Assembly: GCA_028707105.1 (NCBI GenBank) | Contig: JAQTUY010000010.1 | Location: forward strand, 1 to 23,557 | From: Candidatus Omnitrophota bacterium | GTDB taxonomy: Bacteria > Omnitrophota > Koll11 > Gygaellales > JAQTUY01 | Direction of reading: 5' to 3' | Length of the DNA stretch: 23,557 bases | In this document: positions 13,990 through 22,810 of the stretch, one piece after another | Layout of the letters: every line of letters begins with the position of its first letter | How positions within the stretch are numbered: position 1 is the stretch's first letter | The notes under the pieces: generated by a model | Database searches by the model: none | Told to the model about the DNA's origin: nothing | The model's input: only the letters and a program-made list of their open reading frames with translations | Program-made: the position numbers and the translations under genes

Positions 13990-14604
13990 TTAATTACAGA
14001 TGATCCATCCTGACTGAGGCGCGCAGCTGGCTCCTGTGATATAGGTGTCTCCCTGCGCATCCGCAGGCCTGGCCATGCCGCCGGAAGTTCCTACCAGGTA
14101 GGGATCGGCGCCATGCGCAGTATCGCAAGGCTCCATGCTCGCCCCTATCCTGCGTACACCAACGCCCGCGATATTAACATCCGCCAGGACCCCTACAACG
14201 TGGGTCCCTGCGACCATACATTGCAGCGTCCCGGCGCCATAAGCGACCAGCATTGCCGGCTGTATAGGATACCAATTGGCGCCGTCATAATAATTCAACA
14301 CGCTGTTGGTAAGCGACTGCGGGTTGGTCCCGAAATAAATACTTCCCACAGTAGGGCCGGCCGGAGACGCGCCTAAATTGATCATGTTCATGACCCCGTC
14401 CGCGAGGGCGGCGGGATTATTCCCATTCCCTACCGCGATCCTGTCCGCTTGGAGAAAATTAGTGTCCAGGTTATTGTAACTTCCGTCGGGAGACGGGTAA
14501 TAAGTAGTAATGGTGATAGTCTCTTGAGCAAAACAAGGAAGGCTTAATACCAGGCCGGCGGACAAAATGATACACGCAATCTTGGGAAATTTAATTCTTC
14601 TCAT
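13990..14604 (-). CDS. Exported YYPSP-motif protein
   Basis: A 204-residue protein with a signal peptide (1-26, ending CFA). The mature N-terminus carries ITITTYYPSPDGSYNNL, a motif I associate with many secreted proteins of Omnitrophota-like and Elusimicrobia-like genomes. The middle (GSIYFGTNP, VLNYYDGANWYPIQP) resembles tail-fibre or pilin-like surface proteins that repeat a fixed G-S-I-Y-F-x-x-x ... W-Y-P phrase. The C-terminal third has four Cys and ends SGWIICN, so disulfides are likely. It is the first gene of the operon. GGGGAT before the ATG is a modest ribosome site. The function is unknown; it may be an extracellular or surface protein. Confidence 0.7.
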   Translation of the reverse strand: MRRIKFPKIACIILSAGLVLSLPCFAQETITITTYYPSPDGSYNNLDTNFLQADRIAVGNGNNPAALADGVMNMINLGASPAGPTVGSIYFGTNPQSLTNSVLNYYDGANWYPIQPAMLVAYGAGTLQCMVAGTHVVGVLADVNIAGVGVRRIGASMEPCDTAHGADPYLVGTSGGMARPADAQGDTYITGASCAPQSGWIICN

Positions 14605-14696
14605 GGCTTATCCCCGTATTTTTTAGATACAATCCAAGCTTACCCGTTAATTAACAAAGGGATACAAATACTTCAAGTTATAGTTCCTCTGGCTAA

Positions 14697-14725
14697 AGAA
14701 TAACAAATAATAGGGCTGTTGTCAA
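14697..14725 (-). promoter_or_regulatory. Promoter of His-Xaa-Ser operon
   Basis: A perfect TTGACA (14725-14720), a 17-base spacer and TATTCT (14702-14697) lie on the minus strand, starting 5 bases after the last radical SAM stop codon. The leader is about 86 bases. In it TATCCC (14664-14659) could pair with GGGATA (14614-14609), which covers the ribosome site of the first gene, hinting at weak translational control. No terminator separates it from the upstream operon. Confidence 0.8.
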
Positions 14726-14730
14726 GATTT

Positions 14731-15678
14731 TTAGGGCTTTATTACCGGCTTAAATTCCTTCATTCCGTATAACCTTTTATAGTTCTTCCACACTCCTTCG
14801 CAGATGGGGTCGAAAACGCACTTTTTGCAGGATCTCCCTTTAGTTTTATCTCTGGATATCCTTACCTGGCTGATCACGAACCTCCTTCTTCTTCCCTCTT
14901 CTTCCAGGCTGGATTCGGCCGGGCCGTCCCTTAATTCTCCGATGTAATGCTCAAAGCCTTCTATTCTATACCTATAGAACAGGCAGGGGGGGATCGAATC
15001 AAAGGAGATCTCCGCGTTAAGGGCTTTAGCTGAATCCAGCGCCTCTCTTACGTGCCTCATTATCCGGGAATAGGCGGGCACCATCTGCCTGGCGTAGAGG
15101 AACCCCCGCCCTTCCGGCCGGATAAAGTTGAACCTGAACGCCGAAAAACCCATCCGGTAATAAAAAAAGATGATATCCCTTAAATATTTATAATTCCTCT
15201 TGTTCACTACGATATTTAAAAATATCGTGTCCTTGATCAACCCCTTGTTCCTGAAATATTGAAGATTACGCAGGCCTTCTATTTTCTCCCTGAAAGACCC
15301 TTGGACCGAAGTCAGATAATCTTCGATCCGGGCCTTATGGCTGTGTATCGAGACATAAAAAGAGGTTACGCCGCTATGAATCAACTTTTCCAAGAATGCC
15401 CGGTCGCTATAACGCCTGCCGTTACTGACGATAAGTATCCTCTTAAAACCAAGCCGGCGGGCAAAAGAGGCCAATTCGGCTATTTCAGGATAAATAGTCG
15501 GCTCTCCTCCCAGAAAACCGAGCGCACGGTATCCCCGCTTGTAATAATCCGCTATTTCTTTTTTCAGAGAAATAAACGAAGAAAACTTCCTTTGCTCGGG
15601 AGCTACCCCGACCATACAGAATTTACACCGGTTATTACAAATAAACCCCAGATTGATCTCCGCCCTTTTATTTTTCAT
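14731..15678 (-). CDS. Radical SAM protein with C-terminal Cys cluster (1)
   Basis: A 315-residue protein. C14, C18 and C21 (CNNRCKFC) bind the catalytic 4Fe-4S cluster, and LGGEPTIYP follows as the SAM-binding GGE segment. The C-terminus has PPCLFYRYRIEGFEHY and then C284-x2-C287-x5-C293 followed by EGVWKNY and a Pro-Val end. This is a SPASM-like auxiliary-cluster signature seen in peptide-modifying enzymes, including HxsB/HxsC-type maturases. The start has AGGA 7 bases upstream and overlaps the end of the preceding gene by 11 bases. It is the last gene of the maturase-like operon, immediately upstream of the His-Xaa-Ser operon promoter. It probably acts in the cytoplasm on a peptide; the reaction is unknown. 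Confidence 0.85.
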   Translation of the reverse strand: MKNKRAEINLGFICNNRCKFCMVGVAPEQRKFSSFISLKKEIADYYKRGYRALGFLGGEPTIYPEIAELASFARRLGFKRILIVSNGRRYSDRAFLEKLIHSGVTSFYVSIHSHKARIEDYLTSVQGSFREKIEGLRNLQYFRNKGLIKDTIFLNIVVNKRNYKYLRDIIFFYYRMGFSAFRFNFIRPEGRGFLYARQMVPAYSRIMRHVREALDSAKALNAEISFDSIPPCLFYRYRIEGFEHYIGELRDGPAESSLEEEGRRRRFVISQVRISRDKTKGRSCKKCVFDPICEGVWKNYKRLYGMKEFKPVIKP

Positions 15679-16615
15679 AGAGTATCCTGCGGATGATCGG
15701 GGCCTTGTCGATGAATACAGGGTAGAGCTCTTTCGAAGAATAATACACGTCCTTATGAAAAAGCCCGGGGCAGATGGTTTTCAACGAACAAAAATCGCAG
15801 CATTCGCCTTTAGAGTAACCCCACTTATTCAACCAATCCTTCTCCTCTAAAATACCCCGCTTATCCAGGAAATACGTAGAGCGGTCTTCCTGCTTTACTA
15901 TTTTTCTGGTCTCAGCGGCAGTATGCTCAAAACCGTTAAGATAACACAGCGGTATCCTTTCCACACGGAAGGTCCTCCCCTGTCCGGTCAAATAAACCAT
16001 GGCCTGGTACAGGCTCCATTCCATCTGGTTCAAGGTAGGGCGGGTATCCTTGTTCCTCCTGGCCCTGGTCGTGGAAGGATCAAGGTTATTCCAGACAAAA
16101 TGGCGCACGAACGGGAATTTTTCCACAAAGAACTTCACGTTCTCCAGCAGATGGCCGGCGTTATAATGGTTGATCACCATATTCAGATCGACGGTTATCC
16201 CTCCGATCCGGCCTAAATTCTCCAACGCCTTTAACGCGTTCTTCAAAGAACCCGGAGTACGGGTCAGAAAATCATGGACTTCCTCCCTTACCGAATATAT
16301 GGATATATGCAGGTGCCGCAGTCCCAGGTCTATCAATGACCTGGTGTACTCCGGATCCGCCAGTTTCTGCCCGTTGCTGACGATGCGAAAATGCACCTTT
16401 TTCTGCCCGGCATACTTCATAAAATCCATCAGATGCGGGGAAAGCGTCGGCTCTCCTCCGGTAAAAAATATGCCGTCACAACCCCTCTTGACATAATAAT
16501 CGATCATTTTCTTGCCCGCCTCCAAAGAAAGCATATTCTCATTCGGAGGGTTGGAACAAAAACGGCAGCGTTGGTTACATTTCCTGGTTACCTGTATATA
16601 GTATAAATTGGCCAT
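15668..16615 (-). CDS. Radical SAM protein with C-terminal Cys cluster (2)
   Basis: A 315-residue protein. The cluster motif is C13-x3-C17-x2-C20 (CNQRCRFC), followed by FTGGEPTLSPHL. At the C-terminus IPLCYLNGFEH is followed by C272, C273-x2-C276-x5-C282, the auxiliary-cluster motif shared by all four neighbours. GGGGGA lies close before the ATG. It begins 24 bases after the upstream radical SAM gene and overlaps the downstream one by 11 bases, so all are produced together. It is a paralogue of the others but clearly divergent, so it probably does a different step or acts on a different site. Confidence 0.85.
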   Translation of the reverse strand: MANLYYIQVTRKCNQRCRFCSNPPNENMLSLEAGKKMIDYYVKRGCDGIFFTGGEPTLSPHLMDFMKYAGQKKVHFRIVSNGQKLADPEYTRSLIDLGLRHLHISIYSVREEVHDFLTRTPGSLKNALKALENLGRIGGITVDLNMVINHYNAGHLLENVKFFVEKFPFVRHFVWNNLDPSTTRARRNKDTRPTLNQMEWSLYQAMVYLTGQGRTFRVERIPLCYLNGFEHTAAETRKIVKQEDRSTYFLDKRGILEEKDWLNKWGYSKGECCDFCSLKTICPGLFHKDVYYSSKELYPVFIDKAPIIRRILYEK

Positions 16616-16639
16616 TGTCCCCCGCTGATCAAGATCCGG

Positions 16640-17797
16640 TTATTTTACGGGCTTTAACACTTTAAATCCGTGCTCACGGATGTAATTAACCTGCATACCC
16701 GCGCAGGCCTTATTATGCCGGCAAGCGCGGCATCTTACGCTCTTGACAAAATAACGCTCGTTAATAAAAAAATCCACAAAGGTATCCAGATCAAAACTGC
16801 TCCAGGAATAAACCCCCGCAGCCCGGGCTTTTACGCGCAGGCAGGGCGGATACGGCCGGCCGGGCAGGCTGCCAGATTCTTTAACCTGAATCAAATCATG
16901 ACAGAGATCTTTAAGGAAGCAATGCCGGCACCTGACTCCGTAGCAATTCATCATTACCCCATTATTAAGGTAATCCTCCAACATGTCTCTGCGGCCGCGG
17001 ATCTCGTCCTTAAGCTTAAATGGATGCTGGATCAATTCTTCAAATCCTTCAAGATAAACGGCAGGCAGCCTATTAGTCCAGAGGTAGATCCAGGGAAATT
17101 CTTGCTGAAGAGCGAAAGCCCGGTGCAGATACGTTAGATTGCGGCTGGGGTCATAAAAAACCCTGGCCCGGTTTTTCCATCCCGCGCCGAAAGGGACCAG
17201 CTGCAACAGATCGAACTCGCTCACTCCCAGGTTAATATAATATCTTATTATATCTTCCAGATATTTATAATTGATCTTATTTATTACGATGTCAATATTG
17301 ACGATCAGCCCTTTTATCTTTAAGGCATTCATCAGGCCGGTCAAGGCCTGCTCAAAGGAACCTTTGATCTGCGACTGATCCTCATAAAGCTTCTTATTGT
17401 GGCCATGCATGGAAAAAGTGGTTTCAGTCAATCCGCTGGCTACCGCTTCCTGCAAAAACTTTTTATAGGCGAACATCCTTCCGTTACTGACCGTCTGAAT
17501 GCCCTTATAGCCCATAGCGCTGGCGGCTTTGAGGATCTTTAGGTAATCCGGATGGAGCGTGGGTTCTCCGCCGCTTAAGATCAATTTACGTATACCCTGC
17601 CTGCGCCCCTCCCTAAGCTGGCGCGTGATCGCGGCGAAATCGATGAATAAACCGTCATGAGATTCTTTGTCCAGGCAGAAAATACAATTGTTATTACAAA
17701 ACCGGGTCAGGCGCAGCCAATATTTGTGCGTTTGTCCCACCTTATTCCTGTTCTTTAGCCTTTCCTTATTCATTTTGCCGCCAACCTCTTTCTTCAT
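16640..17797 (-). CDS. Radical SAM protein with doubled CxxCx5C motif (3)
   Basis: A 385-residue protein; an internal ATG at 17773 has a better AGAGG site and would remove 8 residues. The cluster motif is C34-x3-C38-x2-C41 (CNNNCIFC), with LSGGEPTLHPDYL. It is longer than its neighbours because the C-terminal motif appears twice: C290-x2-C293-x5-C299, then C356-x2-C359-x5-C365. Additional Cys lie at 285 and 319. The Cys that the others have in the I-P-x-C segment is replaced (LPAVYLEGFEEL). This suggests two auxiliary iron-sulfur clusters or a rearranged one, by comparison with SPASM enzymes. It is in the operon between radical SAM genes 2 and 4. Confidence 0.8.
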   Translation of the reverse strand: MKKEVGGKMNKERLKNRNKVGQTHKYWLRLTRFCNNNCIFCLDKESHDGLFIDFAAITRQLREGRRQGIRKLILSGGEPTLHPDYLKILKAASAMGYKGIQTVSNGRMFAYKKFLQEAVASGLTETTFSMHGHNKKLYEDQSQIKGSFEQALTGLMNALKIKGLIVNIDIVINKINYKYLEDIIRYYINLGVSEFDLLQLVPFGAGWKNRARVFYDPSRNLTYLHRAFALQQEFPWIYLWTNRLPAVYLEGFEELIQHPFKLKDEIRGRRDMLEDYLNNGVMMNCYGVRCRHCFLKDLCHDLIQVKESGSLPGRPYPPCLRVKARAAGVYSWSSFDLDTFVDFFINERYFVKSVRCRACRHNKACAGMQVNYIREHGFKVLKPVK

Positions 17798-17820
17798 CCG
17801 AAATTAACTGACAACCGGGC

Positions 17821-18729
17821 TCATTTCCTGACCGGTTCCAACTCCGCGTCTTTGAACATATCGTAGTAAGCCTCAAACACTCCCCCGCATACATCCTTGT
17901 AGAGGCACTCCGCGCATTTGGCAACTTTTATCCGCCTCCGGGCGGGAAAATAGGCCTTCTCCTGCCTGATAAATAATTTCCTTTTCTGCCGCGCCTGTTC
18001 GATATTCAGCCTGGAGTCCCAGAAAAAATCGTTGGAATGCGCGGCGTGTTCTCCCAGCACGCAGGCCGGGATCCCAAAAAACCTGATGATCATATTGCCG
18101 CGTTTAGCCAGGTTTACCAGCGCAGAGACCGTCTTTCTGATATCACCCAGCCTTACCGCCAGCTGCTTATAATTCTCCAGGCCTCTGCCTTCAGGGGCAA
18201 GGTTGGATAAAAGGGCCTGCTTTACCTTCCGGGAGATCAAAAACTCCAGTATGCCTTTAAGATGAGGAAAATTATATTTAGTGACCACGGTATTGCTAAA
18301 TAACGGAGTCTCTGCCTTAGATACGTTATCCATCGCTTTTTTCAGGTCTTTAAAACTTCCCTTATTGCCGGTATGAAGATCATGCAGCTTCGCGGTATCG
18401 CCGTGCACGGAGAAACAGATCTCATTAATAAAGGGAAGCGCCTTGCGGCAGAACTCTTGGTCGGAGAACCCTGCTCCGTTAGTACCGATGTAAACCTTAT
18501 ACCCCAGCCTTCCGGCTTCTTTTGTCAACGCGGGCAAAAACTCAAGGAGGGAAGGCTCGCCTCCCGTAAAATTCACGCTTTTGAAATGCTTTCTTTTCTT
18601 TTTCAGGATATTTATTATCTGTTCATACTTCAAAGGATGCCCCTTGAATGCCGCGATCGCGTCGGAGGAGCTGCAAAAAATACAATTATTTACGCACGTG
18701 TAGGAAACGTGAAAATCTATATGTTCCAT
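17821..18729 (-). CDS. Radical SAM protein with C-terminal Cys cluster (4)
   Basis: A 302-residue protein. The motif is C12-x3-C16-x2-C19 (CVNNCIFC), followed by NFTGGEPSLLEFL. The C-terminal part has IPACVLGEHAAHSNDFFW and C272-x2-C275-x5-C281 followed by GGVFEAYY and EPV, as in paralogue 1. AGGA lies 6-7 bases before the ATG, and the stop of the NifH-like gene is 8 bases upstream. It is the first of the radical SAM genes after the nitrogenase-like genes, so electron-transfer or substrate links between the two groups are plausible. Confidence 0.85.
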   Translation of the reverse strand: MEHIDFHVSYTCVNNCIFCSSSDAIAAFKGHPLKYEQIINILKKKRKHFKSVNFTGGEPSLLEFLPALTKEAGRLGYKVYIGTNGAGFSDQEFCRKALPFINEICFSVHGDTAKLHDLHTGNKGSFKDLKKAMDNVSKAETPLFSNTVVTKYNFPHLKGILEFLISRKVKQALLSNLAPEGRGLENYKQLAVRLGDIRKTVSALVNLAKRGNMIIRFFGIPACVLGEHAAHSNDFFWDSRLNIEQARQKRKLFIRQEKAYFPARRRIKVAKCAECLYKDVCGGVFEAYYDMFKDAELEPVRK

Positions 18730-18737
18730 AATAATTC

Positions 18738-19562
18738 CTAACCCTTAAGGATAGTCCTTAACCTGTCTTCCTCGATATGGCGCAGCTTCCCGGCGTCCTT
18801 CCTGCCGCAGGAGAGGATATCATCCGCCAGAGAAGAGAATACCCGAATGATATTTGAAGCGGGGTATTCTTGAGCCGCAGTCTTATTCAGGTGTTCTGCC
18901 GCGGCGATCTCTTTGCTCCGGGGTATCCGGGCCAATATCCGCGTGTTTAGTTTCCCGGCGAAATTATTGACGTGTTTTACATCCGCGCCGTTATCGCGAA
19001 GGTTAAGGATCAATCCGCCCAAATAGGCCCCATTATACGCGTAATGGGTCACCGCCTGCGCGATATTATTTGCCGCGTACAGGGAAGCTAATTCCTCCGA
19101 TATTACGATAAAAACTTTATCCGCGAAACCCGCCCTTAAAGGAGCCGCGAACCCGCCGCAAACCACATCCCCCAGGGCGTCAAATATGACTACATCGTAT
19201 TTACCACGCTCGATTATGCCCGTATTCCCTAATATTTCGAACATCAGCGATATGCCCCTGCCGGCGCAGCCGACACCGGGTTTGGGTCCGCCGCATTCGA
19301 TACAATCAACGTTGCGCGCTCCCGTAAATACAATATCTTCCCTCGCGACGCCGGAGAGATTCTTGCCGGCTACGGCTTCCATTACGGTAGCGATCTTCCT
19401 GCCCCTGCCCAAGATCTGCCTGGTGGAATCATGTTTAGGATCGCATCCTATCTGCAGAACCTTTAAGCCGCGCTTGGCATATAGAATGCTCAAGTTACCG
19501 GCGATCATGCTCTTGCCTATACCGCCTTTTCCGTATATAACGATCTTGCTGGTTTTACCCAC
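18738..19562 (-). CDS. NifH-like ATP-dependent reductase, complete copy
   Basis: A 274-residue protein with a GTG start and GAGGTT before it. It has the P-loop YGKGGIGKS (G11-S18), GCDPKHDST as switch region, GGPKPGVGCAGRG with C99, and DALGDVVCGGFAAP with C135. C99 and C135 are the two residues that bridge the 4Fe-4S cluster between the subunits of a NifH, BchL or CfbC dimer. In such enzymes it uses ATP to pass electrons to a component-1 partner. The size fits this family. It is paired with component-1-like genes upstream and a second NifH-like copy at the right edge. It is unlikely to be a true nitrogenase reductase given its partners. NifH-like is certain; the substrate is unknown. Confidence 0.9.
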   Translation of the reverse strand: MGKTSKIVIYGKGGIGKSMIAGNLSILYAKRGLKVLQIGCDPKHDSTRQILGRGRKIATVMEAVAGKNLSGVAREDIVFTGARNVDCIECGGPKPGVGCAGRGISLMFEILGNTGIIERGKYDVVIFDALGDVVCGGFAAPLRAGFADKVFIVISEELASLYAANNIAQAVTHYAYNGAYLGGLILNLRDNGADVKHVNNFAGKLNTRILARIPRSKEIAAAEHLNKTAAQEYPASNIIRVFSSLADDILSCGRKDAGKLRHIEEDRLRTILKG

Positions 19563-19574
19563 TTAAGATAACCT

Positions 19575-20873
19575 CTATTTACAGAAAGCGTTGGTTAAAC
19601 GGTTAAGAAAATTAATATATCCGCGCGCGCCCAGAAAAGGGCTTTCCGTCAAACAGTGGTAATAAAAAGACGGAAACCCCAGCTCAACATAAGGCTTGCG
19701 GTTATCTTTTGACCTAAGCAAGTTAAAAATATAGCTGTTCCCCACGAACATATCCGTTCTTGAAGTATCCAGATCATAAGCCTCTTTAAATAGGGGCGCG
19801 TAAAGAGTATTGGACCCGGCGCAGGCATCCGGCGCAAGATCCCGATCTGCCTTGCGGCTTGCGAAAATTATCGCGTGATCCACTTGTGCGCCTAATTCTG
19901 TCAATATCCCGGCAAAAGCGGAGGCCAAATAAGGATCGCCTGAAAAAGCGAACCTCCTGCCTGTAAAATATTTGGATACCAGCAACCTGCTTAAAGGGAC
20001 GACCTTACGCAGTTCATCTCCTAAATATACCCCGGCCTGGCGCTTCCTGCCGCAATGAGCCCCGACCGCGTTAATCCAGCGCCGCGTATTCTCCAACCCA
20101 AAAGGCAAATCCAGTTCAAGCAGGTCCGCGCCGGTGCGGCGGGAGATCTCCCTGGCCGCGCGCCTGCCGTAAGGAAAGGATATGATCGTTCCGGCTTTTT
20201 CGATATCGCGTAAACTGCTAAAAAGGCATCCGCTTAACCAGACCGATACCAGGTTTAGAGATAATCCCTTAAGCATCCTTCCCAGCTCTTTTATATTGGC
20301 GGTGTGATCGCCTTCATTACGGTCGAATAAATAACCGGCGATCGCTACATTATTGCGTTGCTTTAAATCCCTCCTCAGATCCAATTTACCCGCGATAGCC
20401 AGCAAGGTCTCATCATAACCATCCAGCCAGTCTCCCCGCAGGCTTCCCGCCTGAGTCTCGATCAAGGAAGCCTTCAGATACTTCTGGACTTTCCTGGCTA
20501 TGTTGTCATATTGCATTCCCGTTATGAACGCCATAGGTATGGAAGCCAGAAGTATCGCGGAACAATCTTTTTCCCTGCCGACCTTGCGCAGCAGATGGGC
20601 GATATGATCGCTCCTATCCCGTATTATATTCTGGCCGCCCCCGACGCTGGTGCAGCAGATCCTGTGGTTGGAGCCGTTGCGGATCAGGTCGGAAAAAAAG
20701 TCGTGGGTCGCATACAAAGAGCAGGCCCGGTCATAACCGCACTGCGGAGCGTCCAACAATAAATACGCGTCCGGTATGGCATTTACAACCAGAAAGATCC
20801 CATCTAAATAGGTATGGTCAAACCTTCCCTGCAGTTCCGGCAGGTTTTCTATATTGTTTTTTTTCATATTCAC
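19575..20873 (-). CDS. Nitrogenase component-1-like protein, shorter subunit
   Basis: A 432-residue protein. The start is GTG overlapping the upstream stop by four bases (GTGA); an in-frame ATG follows 6 bases later. The fold pattern is that of the NifD/NifK/BchN/CfbD family: DAPQCGYDRA (C45, comparable to the GPxGC cluster ligand), RICCTSVGGGQNIIR, a glycine-rich strand-helix repeat, then FAFSGDPYLASAFAGIL in the C-terminal domain. At the position of the third canonical ligand (S-C-x4-IGDD in NifD) it has LLASIPMAFITG without Cys; the nearest Cys are C73, C74 and C105. So an altered cluster site is expected. It is probably a partner of the larger component-1-like protein encoded directly upstream. 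Confidence 0.75.
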   Translation of the reverse strand: MNMKKNNIENLPELQGRFDHTYLDGIFLVVNAIPDAYLLLDAPQCGYDRACSLYATHDFFSDLIRNGSNHRICCTSVGGGQNIIRDRSDHIAHLLRKVGREKDCSAILLASIPMAFITGMQYDNIARKVQKYLKASLIETQAGSLRGDWLDGYDETLLAIAGKLDLRRDLKQRNNVAIAGYLFDRNEGDHTANIKELGRMLKGLSLNLVSVWLSGCLFSSLRDIEKAGTIISFPYGRRAAREISRRTGADLLELDLPFGLENTRRWINAVGAHCGRKRQAGVYLGDELRKVVPLSRLLVSKYFTGRRFAFSGDPYLASAFAGILTELGAQVDHAIIFASRKADRDLAPDACAGSNTLYAPLFKEAYDLDTSRTDMFVGNSYIFNLLRSKDNRKPYVELGFPSFYYHCLTESPFLGARGYINFLNRLTNAFCK

Positions 20874-22810
20874 TCTATGGCTATGGGATACGGCTTTAAT
20901 TTGCCGTATTCCTTATATCTTTTAAAAAAAGATACCCGGCAAAGCCGCAATAATTCTTCCAATGTCCTGACCGCCCCTTCAATGCCTCTTTCAAAGATGA
21001 ATAACGAAAAAGCGCTCTTGCCATTCGAGATTATCCTGGCATCCTCACGGATATCCGAATAGATACAATCGCCGCCTTCCCCGGCGATCCATTTCTCCAG
21101 GCCCTGCTTATCGTTCAATAGTTCTACCTTATGCCTGCCCTTATGCTCGAACAAGTCCATTATTTGTTTTTTATTCTCTTCAAAGTCTTCGGATGAAGTA
21201 AATAGTATGTTCAGCCCGAAACCCATTTCCTCCAGGCACTTAAGAAGCGGTATGCCGAAAGGATATTTCTCCGGGCTCACCAGGAGCGCCGCGTCCTCAT
21301 CCCCGACAACCAGCCCCAGCCTGAACTTGCGCGCCTCCCTGACCAGCTTATCCCATTGCGCAAATTTACGGTTATAATAATCCTTCCAGGTCTTATTTTT
21401 ACCGGCCCTGATCTTAAAAAAGCCCGCGATAGACCTGATCCAGGCCGTCGAGCGTTTCATCCCGTAAGGGGCAGACGGCTCAACCGAGTCAATCCCTGTT
21501 TTCCCGAAAACCCGGCGGTAGGCCTTACTATATATTTCCACGGGGTTTAAAACCTGGAGCCTGGCGTTATAATACGACCCTAAAGAACACAGGTCCACCT
21601 CCGGTAAAAAAACCATATTCAGCTCTATCCCGAAAAAGTTTCTCAATAGCCCGGTTAATTCTTCCAAAGCGTAATCTTTCTCAAAGCCGACCAGATTTAC
21701 CCTCTTACCGTGCCCTTTGCGGCGCTTTTCATCGGCCAGATAACCCGATAATAAATTCAGGACCAGCTCCTGCCCCCAGGCGCAGCCTATATTCTGGTCG
21801 CAGACGATACGCGCGCCGTTCTTCCGGTTAATTCTTTTTACCAGAGAATCCAGGTCGCTGCCGATGACTTTGCTTATACAGGAACAAAGGACAAAAACCG
21901 GGAAACCCTTCCTCTCCCGGGTGACCTTATCCAGGAAATTATATATTTTTTCATCTCCTCCCAGGATAACATCTTCATTTTTCAGCTCAATTGCCCCGTA
22001 ACAGGACATTATATCCTTAAACAGCCGGCCGCTCCTTATCCGGGCGTCAAGTTGTCCCCGGTCATTACGGAATATGTGTTCGGCTATGGGCACGTACCTG
22101 CCGTAAGTATTGAACATAAAGAACGAATCAAAGAAGTTAAATGGATAATACATATTATTGCACTCAACGTCGCCGCACCTCAAAGACATACTTTTATTTC
22201 CGCTGAGTTTGACCTGGGTGATCCGGTCAAGCAGGCTGCGGCTGAACATAAAGGTATGCCCCATCCGTCTATCGCCCCATTCATCAAACAAGCCGCAATT
22301 CCCCGGCGCCTTTCCGGGAAGATCCTCCGGCTGGATGCGTTTTTTTAAAAAACGGTTCCTGTCGTTATAGGCGATACCAAAGAGGACGTGCGGTTTTATC
22401 CTGCCTAAATTCTTGGCCAGGCAGGATAATGTTTTTGCCGCCTCCGACTTTAACGCGCTTTCCCTGGAGAGGATGACAAAGCCGTTCGGCAGGGCAGCGC
22501 AGCGGTATTTCTCATATAACCTTTTTTTATCTTTCTGATAATGCCCGACGGCAGCCAGAAAGTATTCTTTAGTTTGCCTGTCAAACAGCCGTATTTTAAA
22601 AAAGTCATGCTCCCAGAATAAAGCGTCCAGCAAGACAGGGCTGTCCGGGGATAAGCCCATCAGCTTCCTGAAGAAATCCTTCGTCAAATCTCCGCAGGCA
22701 AAGCTGCGGTCATAAAACCAGCGTCCGGAATAGGCTGAAACTCCGCCGCATTTGAATTTACTGTCATCGGCCTGTTTTTCAAAAGGAACAGGTTTTTGTC
22801 CTTTAGCCAT
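20870..22810 (-). CDS. Nitrogenase component-1-like protein with long N-terminal extension
   Basis: About 646 residues from the ATG at 22810, which overlaps the upstream stop (TGATG); a TTG one codon earlier is less likely. Residues about 205-646 fit the NifD/NifE family: LRCGDVEC (C212, C217), MSCYGAIELKNEDVILGGD (C270; compare the FTSDFQEKDIVFGGD phrase of NifD) and FVLCSCISKVIGSDL (C311 matches the NifD C154 ligand in SECPIGLIGDD). Residues 1-200 are an extension that I do not recognise, with C21 and C39 and aromatic-rich parts; the total is far longer than the usual 430-530 residues. It probably forms a heteromer with the 432-residue protein, reduced by the NifH-like proteins. Confidence 0.75.
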   Translation of the reverse strand: MAKGQKPVPFEKQADDSKFKCGGVSAYSGRWFYDRSFACGDLTKDFFRKLMGLSPDSPVLLDALFWEHDFFKIRLFDRQTKEYFLAAVGHYQKDKKRLYEKYRCAALPNGFVILSRESALKSEAAKTLSCLAKNLGRIKPHVLFGIAYNDRNRFLKKRIQPEDLPGKAPGNCGLFDEWGDRRMGHTFMFSRSLLDRITQVKLSGNKSMSLRCGDVECNNMYYPFNFFDSFFMFNTYGRYVPIAEHIFRNDRGQLDARIRSGRLFKDIMSCYGAIELKNEDVILGGDEKIYNFLDKVTRERKGFPVFVLCSCISKVIGSDLDSLVKRINRKNGARIVCDQNIGCAWGQELVLNLLSGYLADEKRRKGHGKRVNLVGFEKDYALEELTGLLRNFFGIELNMVFLPEVDLCSLGSYYNARLQVLNPVEIYSKAYRRVFGKTGIDSVEPSAPYGMKRSTAWIRSIAGFFKIRAGKNKTWKDYYNRKFAQWDKLVREARKFRLGLVVGDEDAALLVSPEKYPFGIPLLKCLEEMGFGLNILFTSSEDFEENKKQIMDLFEHKGRHKVELLNDKQGLEKWIAGEGGDCIYSDIREDARIISNGKSAFSLFIFERGIEGAVRTLEELLRLCRVSFFKRYKEYGKLKPYPIAIE

